DNA of 64,000 nt from contig NZ_JRMP02000002.1 in the NCBI RefSeq assembly GCF_000762875.2, positions 124,001 through 188,000 of the forward strand, read 5' to 3'. Every line of letters starts with the position of its first letter. Position 1 is the stretch's first letter. Below the pieces are notes generated by a model. The model had not been told where the DNA came from, did no database searches, and saw only the letters and a list, made by a program, of their open reading frames with translations. Source of the DNA: Helicobacter saguini (GTDB lineage Bacteria; Campylobacterota; Campylobacteria; Campylobacterales; Helicobacteraceae). This document shows positions 44,644 to 52,937 of this stretch, piece after piece. Position numbers and translations under genes: made by a program.

Positions 44644-44954
44644 TGCTTGCTCCTTAAAAATAGATTGCTAGAATTTTGTTTTATAAGATTCTAGATATTT
44701 TATATTAAAAATGCTATTTTGACCTATTTTTATAAAAATAAATTACTTGATGAATATTATTCTGTTTCATTATTACATCATTTTGAAATTTTTTAGTTTA
44801 GATTCTAAAAACTTATATGGTTTTTGGATTTTTTTGTGTAGAATTTTATTTGTTTAAAAAGTCTAAAATTAACCCAAAAATAATAAGGCTTTTTAAGCCA
44901 CTTTATGCAAGATTCAATAACATGGAATCTTAAGGAAGAAAGAAAGGATAAAAA
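44644..44954. other. Divergent intergenic region pdxJ / oorB
   Basis: 311 bp, very AT-rich. It holds two or three AGAWTCT motifs or near-copies (e.g. 44690, 44799) and the GGAAGAAAGAAAGGA ribosome-binding region of oorB. I see no open frame of note and no structured RNA. Confidence 0.6.
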
Positions 44955-45782
44955 ATGGCTTTTAATTATGATGAATATTTGCGTGTGGAAAAAATGCCTA
45001 CGCTATGGTGCTGGGGCTGCGGTGATGGCGTGATTTTGAAAAGTATCATTCGCGCGATTGATGCGGTTGGCTGGAATATGGACGATGTGTGCCTTGTTAG
45101 CGGTATCGGCTGCAGTGGGCGTATGAGTTCGTATGTGAATTGCAACACCGTGCATACTACTCATGGACGCACCCTTGCCTATGCGACAGGGATAAAACTC
45201 GCAAACCCTGATAAACACGTGATTGTGGTAAGTGGCGATGGCGATAGCACGGCTATCGGGGGCAATCACACCATCCACGCTTGCCGTCGCAATATCGATA
45301 TAAATCACATTATTGTGAATAATTTTATTTATGGTTTGACTAATTCGCAGACTTCGCCGACCACGCCAAAGGGCTTTTGGACTGTTACTGCACCCGGTGG
45401 GAATTTTGATAATCAGTTTGATATTTGCGAGCTTGCAATGGCGGCGGGGGCTAGTTTTGTAGCCCGAGAGAGCGTGCTAGAGCCTAAACGCATTGAAAAA
45501 GTGCTAATTGAGGGCTTTAAACACAAGGGCTTTAGTTTGTTTGATATAAATTCAAACTGCCATGTGAATCTTGGGCGTAAAAATAAGATGATTGAGGCAA
45601 CTGATATGCTAAAATGGCTTGGCTCACGCGTAGTGCCAAAGCACAAATACGAGGCGTTAAGTGAAGAGGAAAAAAAGGATAAATTCCCCACAGGTGTGCT
45701 AAAACAAGATGAGAGTGCCAAAGAATACTGCGAAGCCTACGCAGAATACAAGGCAAAAGTCACTGCCCCTAAGAAAAAATAA
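44955..45782 (+). CDS. oorB: 2-oxoglutarate:acceptor oxidoreductase subunit beta, isolated from oorDAC
   Basis: Thiamine-diphosphate subunit of the OOR complex, which replaces 2-oxoglutarate dehydrogenase in Helicobacter and reduces flavodoxin or quinones. Signatures are WCWGCGDGVILKSI, GIGCSGRMSSYVN, THGRTLAYATGIKLA and the TPP/Mg motif VSGDGDSTAIGGNHTIH, then NNFIYGLTNSQTSPTT. At 275 aa it is full length. It is normally third in oorDABC; here pdxJ is divergent upstream and a gene fragment follows. It should cooperate with FqrB-type electron carriers encoded elsewhere. Confidence 0.95.
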   Translation: MAFNYDEYLRVEKMPTLWCWGCGDGVILKSIIRAIDAVGWNMDDVCLVSGIGCSGRMSSYVNCNTVHTTHGRTLAYATGIKLANPDKHVIVVSGDGDSTAIGGNHTIHACRRNIDINHIIVNNFIYGLTNSQTSPTTPKGFWTVTAPGGNFDNQFDICELAMAAGASFVARESVLEPKRIEKVLIEGFKHKGFSLFDINSNCHVNLGRKNKMIEATDMLKWLGSRVVPKHKYEALSEEEKKDKFPTGVLKQDESAKEYCEAYAEYKAKVTAPKKK

Positions 45783-45872
45783 AGTTATAGAATCTAGATA
45801 TTTTTTGGTATAAATATTTTAGATTCTGCAATTACTTAAAATCTTAATTTCTTAGAATCTTAAAGGTAAGGT

Positions 45873-46142
45873 ATGCAAAAAACTTATAAAAATTTTGTGT
45901 TTTTAGGGCTTTTGCCATTTGTTTTAATGTATTTATTTTTTGCTTGGCTTTATCTTTACGACCCATTGCAGCTTTTTCATAAGCCATTTTTGCGTGATGA
46001 AACTTTTCTCCATGATTTACGCTCACAAAATCGCGGAATAATAGAAAACTATGACTTTAATAGCGTAATTTTAGGCACATCAATGCTAGAAAATACCCTG
46101 CCAAAAGATGCAAATGAAATATTACAGAATCTAGTTCTATAA
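45873..46142 (+). pseudogene. Truncated copy of the SGNH-like surface protein gene
   Basis: 89 residues, closely related to the N-terminus of the product encoded at 48361: LYLYDPLQLFHKPFLRDETFLHDLRSQ vs LFMYDALQIFHKPILRDTTF, and ENYDFNSVILGTSMLENTL vs KHYDFDSILLGSSMLKNTL. The match stops at NEILQNLVL, where an AGAATCT motif (CAGAATCTAG) introduces the break and a stop follows. About 350 C-terminal residues are missing, so this is a 5' fragment. AAAGGTAAGGT precedes the ATG, so a short membrane peptide could still be made. Confidence 0.8.
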
Positions 46143-46157
46143 AAAAATCAATAAAAA

Positions 46158-46670
46158 TTATTTCACCCCACTAATATTGATATTATTTTCATAATTTATA
46201 TTTCGTCTATTTGATAACTTTAAAACCTTTTTTACTGCCTTGTTTGTCTCCTCGCAGGCTTTATCGCACTTTACATATTCCTTGCTATTTGGGTTCATCG
46301 CATCTTGCCCATTTTCAATCATTTTTGCGTAATAATCAAGCTTGTAATCAAGCTTACTCGCGACCTCCTTTAGCTCCTCAATCTCTGCTAACAACGCCCT
46401 TTGCTGCCGCTCTAGCATCGCCATCCGCTCGCGCGCCGTCCCATCCCCACGCAGCGCCAAATTCACATACTTGCGAATGTCCTCCACGCTCATATTCGTC
46501 TTGCGAAACCAGTTAATCCAGCGCACCCACTCAATGTCGCTGTTGCTAAAGTATTTCACGCCGTTTTTGTCGCGTTCCACAAATGGCAGCACGCCCTTTT
46601 TCGCCCAAAACCGCAACGTGTGCGGACTAATGCCCGTTTTTTGCGCCACTTCGATGATTGTGTATGCCAT
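46158..46670 (-). CDS. MerR-family transcriptional regulator
   Basis: 170 residues. The winged helix MAYTIIEVAQKTGISPHTLRFWAKKGVLPFVERDKNGVKYFSNSD is followed by the MerR coupling helices (DIEWVRWINWFRKTNMSVEDIRKYV) and a dimerisation coiled coil (ERMAMLERQQRALLAEIEEL). A C-terminal CDKACEE pair of Cys could sense thiols or metals, but is not a typical MerR metal loop. The frame is open to 46751; the ATG at 46668-46670 has an AGGAGAAAAA ribosome-binding site and gives the canonical N-terminus, so I use it. It is divergent from asparaginase with 52 bp between starts. Confidence 0.92.
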   Translation of the reverse strand: MAYTIIEVAQKTGISPHTLRFWAKKGVLPFVERDKNGVKYFSNSDIEWVRWINWFRKTNMSVEDIRKYVNLALRGDGTARERMAMLERQQRALLAEIEELKEVASKLDYKLDYYAKMIENGQDAMNPNSKEYVKCDKACEETNKAVKKVLKLSNRRNINYENNINISGVK

Positions 46671-46722
46671 TTTTTCTCCTTTTTTGGCTAGAATTATTGC
46701 AAAAAAATGTGGATTTTTGCTA

Positions 46723-48288
46723 ATGAAAAAAAATATTTTAATCCTTGCCACAGGCGGGACAATCGCAGGGGAAAGTTATGAATCTTATTATAAAGCAGGT
46801 ATAAAAGCTATAGATTCTATAACTTCACTTTTGCCACGTGAAATCACGCAAAATGTGAATATTTTTAGCAAACAAATTTGCAATATTGATAGCGTTGAGA
46901 TGAATTTTAAGGTGTGGTTTAGGCTGTATTTTGAAATTTTGCAGGTTATAGAATCTAAAAGTTTAGATACTAAAAATTCTAAATTTCATAATATAGATTC
47001 TATCATAATTACACATGGGACGGATACTTTAGAAGAAAGTAGCTTTTTTATTTACTTGCTTTTAGAATCTATGCTGTGTAAGTGTGGTGTAAGCGTGATT
47101 TTCACAGGCTCTATGAGGACGCTAGGAGACGTGTGTAGCGATGTTTTAAGCAATTTATCTGTGGCGTTTAAAGTTGCTATTAGCAAAGATTCTAAGGGCG
47201 TTTTGGTCGTGTTTAATGACAAGATTTTTAGCCCTAAAAATGTGGTAAAAATTAATATGAATGATGTGAATGCGTTTGGTAGCGTAAATGGCGGTGTTAT
47301 GGGCGTTTTAGAGAGTGGAGGTGTGAAATTTTTTAGCGAAAATTTTGTAAAGAAAGCTAAGATTCTAAGTGAATTTGAGAGTGAATTTAAGTTAGGATTT
47401 TTAGAGTTTTTGAAAATAGAAACTAACGAATTAGCTAATTTTTTAGATTCTAAGTTGTCTTTTTTAGAATCTAAGTTGGAATTTATAGAATCTAGTTTGC
47501 CAAAGGTGCATATTTTGTATGCTTATGCTGATGATAATGTGGGCGATTTGGCTACATTTTTAAAGCAAAAAGGCGCGGCTGGTGTGGTGATTGCGGCGTG
47601 TGGGGCTGGAAATATAAGTGCTAAAAATAAAGAAATTTTAGAATCTTTAATGGATTTAGATTCTAATATTAGCCAAGATTCTAAGATTATGCAAGATTCT
47701 ACTAATTTAAAAGATTTTTTGTGTCTAAAAGATTCTAAAAATCCGCAAGATTCTAAAAAAGCAGATTCTAAAAATCATAATTTTTCACGCAAAAAATTAC
47801 GCAAAGATTCTATAGAATCTATTAAGAAAAACCACAAAGAAGATTCTATAGAATCTATAAATAAAAAACAAAAACCATTTATAGTAGCCCTAAGTAGCCG
47901 CGTCTTAAATGGAATTATCCCAAAAGAACCACTAAAATATTTAGAATCTAACTTACAAGATTCTAAAATAGATTATAATGCAAAATTCACAGAATCTAAA
48001 AATCAAAAAGATTCCAAAGTAGATTCTATAAACCTATCGCCCACCCACCACCCTTTTTTAAATAAAGTAGATTCTATAGAATCTAACACAAAAAAGGTAG
48101 ATGTTTCGCATTCGCTCAACATGACGGATAATTTAGATTCTATAAATCATAATTTAGGGCTAAAAAAACCTACAAAATTCATAAGCACAAATAACCTAAA
48201 CCCTACAAAATCTAGAATCTTACTAACCCTACTCCTAACCAAAACAAACGACAAAGACAAAATCCAACATTTCTTTCTAGAAATATAA
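46723..48288 (+). CDS. ansA: L-asparaginase with two large repeat insertions
   Basis: Hydrolyses asparagine to aspartate and ammonia; with aspA in this window it could feed fumarate. The N-terminus NILILATGGTIAGES carries the catalytic Thr13; IIITHGTDTLEESSFFI, IFTGSMRTLGDVCSDVLSNL and the second-domain blocks GAAGVVIAACGAGNIS and FIVALSSRVLNG follow, with the C-terminal strand NLNPTKSRILLTLLLTKTNDKDKIQ. At 521 aa vs ~330, the excess sits at two loops (~310-385 and ~405-485), both DSK/IESK fields; the second also carries cassettes B and C. The frame is open upstream to 46471, but that part is antisense to merR. No Sec signal is seen, so it is probably cytosolic. Confidence 0.9.
   Translation: MKKNILILATGGTIAGESYESYYKAGIKAIDSITSLLPREITQNVNIFSKQICNIDSVEMNFKVWFRLYFEILQVIESKSLDTKNSKFHNIDSIIITHGTDTLEESSFFIYLLLESMLCKCGVSVIFTGSMRTLGDVCSDVLSNLSVAFKVAISKDSKGVLVVFNDKIFSPKNVVKINMNDVNAFGSVNGGVMGVLESGGVKFFSENFVKKAKILSEFESEFKLGFLEFLKIETNELANFLDSKLSFLESKLEFIESSLPKVHILYAYADDNVGDLATFLKQKGAAGVVIAACGAGNISAKNKEILESLMDLDSNISQDSKIMQDSTNLKDFLCLKDSKNPQDSKKADSKNHNFSRKKLRKDSIESIKKNHKEDSIESINKKQKPFIVALSSRVLNGIIPKEPLKYLESNLQDSKIDYNAKFTESKNQKDSKVDSINLSPTHHPFLNKVDSIESNTKKVDVSHSLNMTDNLDSINHNLGLKKPTKFISTNNLNPTKSRILLTLLLTKTNDKDKIQHFFLEI
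48033..48054 (+). repeat. 22-bp cassette C, copy in the asparaginase gene
   Basis: Begins CCTATCGCCCACC and is identical over 22 bp to the minus strand of pgi at 34476-34498. It is read LSPTHHP in both genes and flanked by AGATTCT motifs in both. Confidence 0.85.
48100..48125 (+). repeat. REP-like hairpin cassette, copy 3, in the asparaginase gene
   Basis: GATGTTTCGC-ATTC-GCTCAACATGAC, read DVSHSLNMTD. It is the most complete copy: arms ATGTT/AACAT and GC/GC can pair around a short loop. It is followed by a motif copy after 8 bp, as in copy 1. Confidence 0.7.
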
Positions 48289-48360
48289 AATTTAAAATAC
48301 TTAACATTCTTGTAATTTAGATTCTATAATTTTATAAAAATTTTAAGGTTTTGTGAGATT

Positions 48361-49675
48361 ATGTTTAGAAATGTGTTAGATTCTAATGTGAAAGTGTTTA
48401 GATTGTTTTGTGTGTTGGCTTTTTTGCCGTTATTTGTGATTTTGGCTTTATCAATTTTGCTTTTTATGTATGATGCGTTGCAGATTTTTCATAAGCCTAT
48501 TTTGCGTGATACTACTTTTTCTACTGATATGAGAGTGCAGGATGCTGGGATTATTAAGCATTATGATTTTGATTCTATACTACTTGGTAGCTCGATGTTA
48601 AAAAATACACTAAACTCACAAGCAAATGATATTTTAGGTGGGAAATGGGTGAATTTATCGATGGGTGCTTCGCTTTTTGCCGAAAGAAGTATTGTGCTAA
48701 AATATGCTCTCACACACAAAAATATTAAGCATATTATTTATTCAGTAGATGGGACTTATATCCCACACTATGACGTAAACACAAACAACTTCGACTTTCT
48801 ATACACTAGCAGTGATGAAATCAAAAAACTTAGAATCTATTTTAATAAAAAGTTTATCACTTGTGCGATTACATGGAGTAAAGATACTAACTGCGTAGGT
48901 GAAAAGCATAGCCTTGATGGTGTAAATACGTGGATAGATGATTCTAAAAATAAATTTTATTTGTTATATGGTGGGATACAAAATTGGTATAAATACATAG
49001 GCGTTATTAAATCGCATGGTTTAAGGCAGGATTTAATAAAAATTAGCAAAGGCATAGAGCCTTTTATAATGCCAAAAGTAGATTTTGCTAAATTAGATTC
49101 TATAAACATGGATTTAAGATTTGTTAGTGCTGATATACGGGGGGGGGGGGGTAACACACTCTAATAATCCTAAAAAAGATTCCAGATTCTATATCCCCAT
49201 CATTTATCCAAATAATACATTAGATTCTATAGCTATCGATAAAGATTATTTAGAATCTAATATCATAAACTTTGTAAAAGAAAATCCACACATAAGATTT
49301 AGCTTTATCATCCCTACATATTCACGGCTTTTTTACTATATGGTAGGAGCTAAGTATTTTTTGCAATTAGTGCTAAATTATAAATGGCTTATATGGGAAT
49401 TGCGTGAGTGTGATAATGCGAAATTTTATGGATTTGATGATTTAGATTATGCAGATGATATTAGAAACTATATGGATACTATTCACTATAATGTCGATAT
49501 TAACGCATTACAGCTAGATTCTATCTTTAAATCAACGCACATTATAAACGTGCAAAATATGGATGCTTACTTTAATAAAATGCAAGATTCTATACAAAAC
49601 TATGATATAGAATCTATCAAAAGAAAAATAGAACCTTATAAGGATGAGTTTTTAAAGAAATATGAAAAGGATTAA
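48361..49675 (+). pseudogene. SGNH-like membrane protein gene, out of frame at a G13 tract (phase-variable)
   Basis: Two frames form one gene: 48361-49164 encodes the first 259 residues and 49121-49675 the rest, joined at a run of 13 G (49139-49151). With 12 or 15 G the frame is continuous for ~437 aa; as sequenced it ends just after the tract (GGGGNTL). One N-terminal membrane helix (VLAFLPLFVILALSILLFMYDAL) precedes a domain with FDSILLGSSMLKNTL, like the GSS/GTS block of SGNH hydrolases and DltD-type proteins, and KHIIYSVDGTYIP. It probably modifies a surface glycan (inference). A truncated paralogue lies at 45873. The leader has AAGGTTTTGTGAGATT. Confidence 0.85.
49139..49151 (+). repeat. 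G13 homopolymer contingency tract
   Basis: Thirteen consecutive G in a ~35% GC context, inside the coding sequence of the SGNH-like gene. Slipped-strand changes to 12 or 15 G restore the frame. Assembly length of such tracts can vary within a culture. Confidence 0.92.
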
Positions 49676-49739
49676 TGAAAGATGTCATATAGTCTAAATA
49701 CAATTGTGGATTTTCTAAATCAAGTTAAGCATATTTTGC

Positions 49740-49745
49740 TATAAT
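49740..49745 (+). promoter_or_regulatory. -10 box (TATAAT) of ftsW
   Basis: TTGCTATAATTCAGG lies ~57 bp before the start. The leader contains a TAGAATCTAGATTCTA palindrome at 49759-49774. Confidence 0.6.
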
Positions 49746-49801
49746 TCAGGCTTTTTGATAGAATCTAGATTCTAAATTTAAAACCTAAAAAAGGTGTGAA
49801 T

Positions 49802-50956
49802 TTGAGCGATACAAAATTATTTTTTCTAGTTACACTTTTGCTTAGTTTCGCGGTGTGTGCGAGCTATTCGCTCTCTTCTTACGCTGTGACTTACTACAAT
49901 TATGGCGAGTTTCACTTTCTATATCGTGAGCTATTTGCCGCAATTCTTGGCATTTTCATTATGTGGGGGCTCTCCTACTTTAATGTCGATAAATATTTAC
50001 TGACTTTTGGGCTTATTATTCTTTCTATTTCGCTATTCATTATCATTATCTTACCCTTTTTGCCTGATAGCTATGCTACAAGTGCTGGTGGGGCAAAGCG
50101 TTGGCTTAGACTTCCCAAATTTTCCCTTGCGCCCTTAGAATTTTTTAAAATCGGCTACATTATTTTTGTAGCGTGGAGCTTTAGTAGAAAATTTAAAAGG
50201 CAGGACAAACTAAGCTTTGCAGAGCAGCTTTATATCGTCATACCGCACCTTTTTGTTTTTTTATTAATCGCAATCATCATCTCCACACTCCAAAACGACT
50301 TAGGGCAAATAATCCTTCTGGCACTCGTGCTAATCACAATGCTAATGTGTGCTGGCGGGCGTTTCTCGCTATTTACCATCGCACTTGGAATCTTTAGCAT
50401 TTTAGGCACGATTTTAATCGTAATTAGCCCGCATAGAATTAAGCGCGTGCGTGAATGGTGGGTAAATATCGAAAGCATCATCCACTCATATTCGCCAAAT
50501 TTTACGCTTTTAGGCGATGTCGCCGATGTCGGTGGGCAGGTGCAAAACGCCACTTATGCCTTTTATCACGGCGGCATTTTTGGTAGTGGCTTGGGTGAAA
50601 GCGTGGTAAAACTTGGCTATTTAGGCGAGGTGCATACCGATATGGTCTTGGCTGGGATTAGCGAGGAGGCGGGGCTGCTTGGCATTGTGGTTTGCACTTT
50701 TATTTTCCTTGCGATGCTTTTTAGAATCTTTAAGATTGCCTTTAGGCTGCGGCTTAATTTTTATTATTTATTTTGCGTTGGGGTGGTTAGTTTGCTAGGA
50801 TTTAGCTTTATTATTAATTGCTTTGGTGAAACAGGAATTATTCCCATTAAAGGAATGGCAGTGCCGTTTTTAAGCTATGGAGGTAGTAGCCTTATTGCTT
50901 CGTGCATTGCGATAGGACTGGTTTTGTCGCTATCTAGGAAAGTTGTTATGAAATAG
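49802..50956 (+). CDS. ftsW: FtsW/SEDS-family peptidoglycan polymerase (cell division)
   Basis: ~384-residue SEDS protein with ten membrane helices that polymerises glycan strands at the septum with a class B PBP. Blocks are GGAKRWLRLP..LAPLEFFKIGYI, QNDLGQIILLALVLITML, and the C-terminal GETGIIPIKGMAVPFLSYGGSSLIASCIAIGL. The longer ATGIIP..PF.SYGGSS pattern favours FtsW over RodA. A GTG at 49796 is possible, but AAAGGTG is too close to it; the TTG at 49802 has correct spacing. The TAG stop is the first triplet of an 18-bp motif palindrome that overlaps the convergent gene by 11 bp. Confidence 0.92.
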   Translation: MSDTKLFFLVTLLLSFAVCASYSLSSYAVTYYNYGEFHFLYRELFAAILGIFIMWGLSYFNVDKYLLTFGLIILSISLFIIIILPFLPDSYATSAGGAKRWLRLPKFSLAPLEFFKIGYIIFVAWSFSRKFKRQDKLSFAEQLYIVIPHLFVFLLIAIIISTLQNDLGQIILLALVLITMLMCAGGRFSLFTIALGIFSILGTILIVISPHRIKRVREWWVNIESIIHSYSPNFTLLGDVADVGGQVQNATYAFYHGGIFGSGLGESVVKLGYLGEVHTDMVLAGISEEAGLLGIVVCTFIFLAMLFRIFKIAFRLRLNFYYLFCVGVVSLLGFSFIINCFGETGIIPIKGMAVPFLSYGGSSLIASCIAIGLVLSLSRKVVMK

Positions 50957-52730
50957 ATTCTATAGAATCTAATCTGTATTTGTATGTTCGATAATATAAA
51001 CAGAAAAGATTTATAGGATTATAAAATATGCAATTTATGAAATTACCCCCCCCCGCAATCTTAAGTGCCTTATATAATTCTAACTTTTCTTTTATAAAAA
51101 ATGAAGCGATGCGTCCTATCTCATCTTTATTTTCTTTATCCGTGTTTAGAATCTTGCCATCTTTTACATGGCGTCTATTTTGTGGCCGAAATGTTTGGAA
51201 TGTGTAAGATGTGATATAAGATTGCAATAATTTAGAATCATCACTAGATTCTAAAAGCCTGTTATACAAATCAAGTGCCTCGCCACCCAAATTTTTCACA
51301 TATTTAGAATCTTTTCGCACTAATTCATTATACGCCTTAATAAAAAGCTGCTCTGTATCAATGATTGTTAAGCCTCGTGCGATTACAGGAGATGCGACAT
51401 ATAGTGAAGATAACTGCAAGGCTTGCTGCTTAAATAAATAATCATTAAAGCCCTTGCATTGAGTTAAGATTCTATCATTTATATCTTGAGCTACACTTGC
51501 TATACCTTTGTGTATTAATACCATTAAAGAACTAATTGCAGCGGAAAAATCTAGCTTAGTGCTATCCATTATATCTTGCAGAGTTTTTGCCTTAAAACTA
51601 TCGCTACTTAGCACATCTAATATTTTTTCATATTTCTCTTTTGATACTTCAGCCACTCCACGTGCGGTATCAAACTTAAAATCAAAGCTAGAAGTAGGGC
51701 TAATTAAAATAAAGCTAGTGTTTAAAAGTTTACCCCTTGCTTCTTGCAGTGTGATATTCCTAATAGCCTTTGCGTATAAATCTATCCTAAATTGCTTATT
51801 TGTAAAATAATCTTTCATTTGCTCTCTAAATATCTTATTTTTAATGTTATTTAAGAAATTTATGCCCTCAGGCGATATATGAAAATCATCAAAATGCTCA
51901 ATCACTCTCCCAGAGCAAAGACACTTACACTTAGCCCTATCCATCATCTTAACGACATCTCTAAAATAAAACATATCCCAGTCTTCATTTAAATATTCGT
52001 GTGCTATATACGCCTTTTGCTGTGGCGGGATAGCCTTTATATCTCGTATAAATCTATCCATTTGATTATTTATCCTAGAAAACATAGGATTGCATTTCAA
52101 AAGCTCATCAAAAAAGTTAATACACTCATCAATTTTATTAAAGCTAGAATCAGTAGCATATTCATTATATATCTTAAAGACTTCACGTGCTGGCATTTTA
52201 GCAGCCCAGCCGTGCAGACAATTATAGCTATTATACACAATGCCGCCTCTATTACATTTAGCATATTTTTTAGCTATACGCACTAGCACATCTCTATTTT
52301 CATCATTTATCCAAGACCAGATTCCATGAAATACGATATAATCAAACTTATCATCTTCTTTAGGATATGCCCCATACATAGAATCTAGCCTAGATTCTAA
52401 CTCAGCAAAGCTATCATTATAAATAGTAATATCTGCTTTACTAGCACTAGCAAAGCTACTAGCAAGTAAAGAATGTGAAGGTGCAAAATCAGTGCCTATA
52501 AATGTAGCGTTGCTAGTAGCAGCGTGGATATTAAGACTTGTGCCACGACCATATCCTAGCTCTAAATATCTATATTGCTTAATCTCGCCTATTTTCTCAT
52601 TAGAATCTAAGCTAAATCCAGCAATGCTAAGATTCAAATCAATATTTAATGGAGATAACTCCGCTATATACCCATCATACACATCTACACTTGTGTAATA
52701 TCCATCATTCCATACTGAATTTTCTTGCAT
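50946..52730 (-). CDS. SAM methyltransferase with methyltransferase-regulatory domain and phase-variable C-terminus
   Basis: 594 residues. A class I SAM domain (1-200) has motif I YLELGYGRGTSLNIHA and IVFHGIWSWI. A central block typical of the MetRdom (regulatory domain, ~220-330; AYIAHEYLNEDWDMFYFRDVV) and a C-terminal winged-helix-like region follow. The acceptor is unknown; relatives often sit in surface-glycan loci, like the phase-variable gene next door. A G9 tract near the end (minus strand of 51046-51054) makes the last ~30 residues depend on tract length: 10 G would stop at once, 8 G would stop four codons later. AAGGATAATC precedes the ATG. Confidence 0.85.
   Translation of the reverse strand: MQENSVWNDGYYTSVDVYDGYIAELSPLNIDLNLSIAGFSLDSNEKIGEIKQYRYLELGYGRGTSLNIHAATSNATFIGTDFAPSHSLLASSFASASKADITIYNDSFAELESRLDSMYGAYPKEDDKFDYIVFHGIWSWINDENRDVLVRIAKKYAKCNRGGIVYNSYNCLHGWAAKMPAREVFKIYNEYATDSSFNKIDECINFFDELLKCNPMFSRINNQMDRFIRDIKAIPPQQKAYIAHEYLNEDWDMFYFRDVVKMMDRAKCKCLCSGRVIEHFDDFHISPEGINFLNNIKNKIFREQMKDYFTNKQFRIDLYAKAIRNITLQEARGKLLNTSFILISPTSSFDFKFDTARGVAEVSKEKYEKILDVLSSDSFKAKTLQDIMDSTKLDFSAAISSLMVLIHKGIASVAQDINDRILTQCKGFNDYLFKQQALQLSSLYVASPVIARGLTIIDTEQLFIKAYNELVRKDSKYVKNLGGEALDLYNRLLESSDDSKLLQSYITSYTFQTFRPQNRRHVKDGKILNTDKENKDEIGRIASFFIKEKLELYKALKIAGGGNFINCIFYNPINLFCLYYRTYKYRLDSIESIS
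51046..51054 (-). repeat. G9 tract near the 3' end of the methyltransferase gene
   Basis: Nine C on the plus strand, read GCG-GGG-GGG-GGT (AGGG) on the minus. Any change of length alters only the C-terminal tail, giving ..AGGG-stop, ..AGGVIS-stop or the ~30-residue tail seen here. Confidence 0.85.
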
Positions 52731-52937
52731 GATTATCCTTATTTGATTTATAGAATCTAAATTGTAGCCTGTAAGTGTGAATATTTTTGGAGTGTTTTAA
52801 TACTTAAACATTCAAGTCATCATGATATTATTGAGTTTGTTATGATAAATATGATTACAACACAATTATTTATATTAATGTCTAATGTAAAAAAATTCTA
52901 ATAATTTAATAATTCAAAAGTAGATTCTATAAAAGCA

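Larger units (their letters stand above)
47640..48145. repeat. AGAWTCT motif fields in the asparaginase gene
   Basis: The whole gene has 28 perfect motifs, most of them here. Three head-to-head palindromes AGATTCTATAGAATCT occur (near 47806, 47843, 48071). Conserved coding sequence for FIVALSSRVLNG separates the two fields. Confidence 0.9.

Noticed and set aside
45003-45308. 101-codon frame antisense to oorB
   Set aside because: Shadow of a strongly conserved enzyme gene, without start signals.
46471-46722. 84-codon upstream extension of the asparaginase frame
   Set aside because: It runs antisense through the MerR N-terminus. The ATG at 46723 yields the canonical NILILATGGTIAG start.
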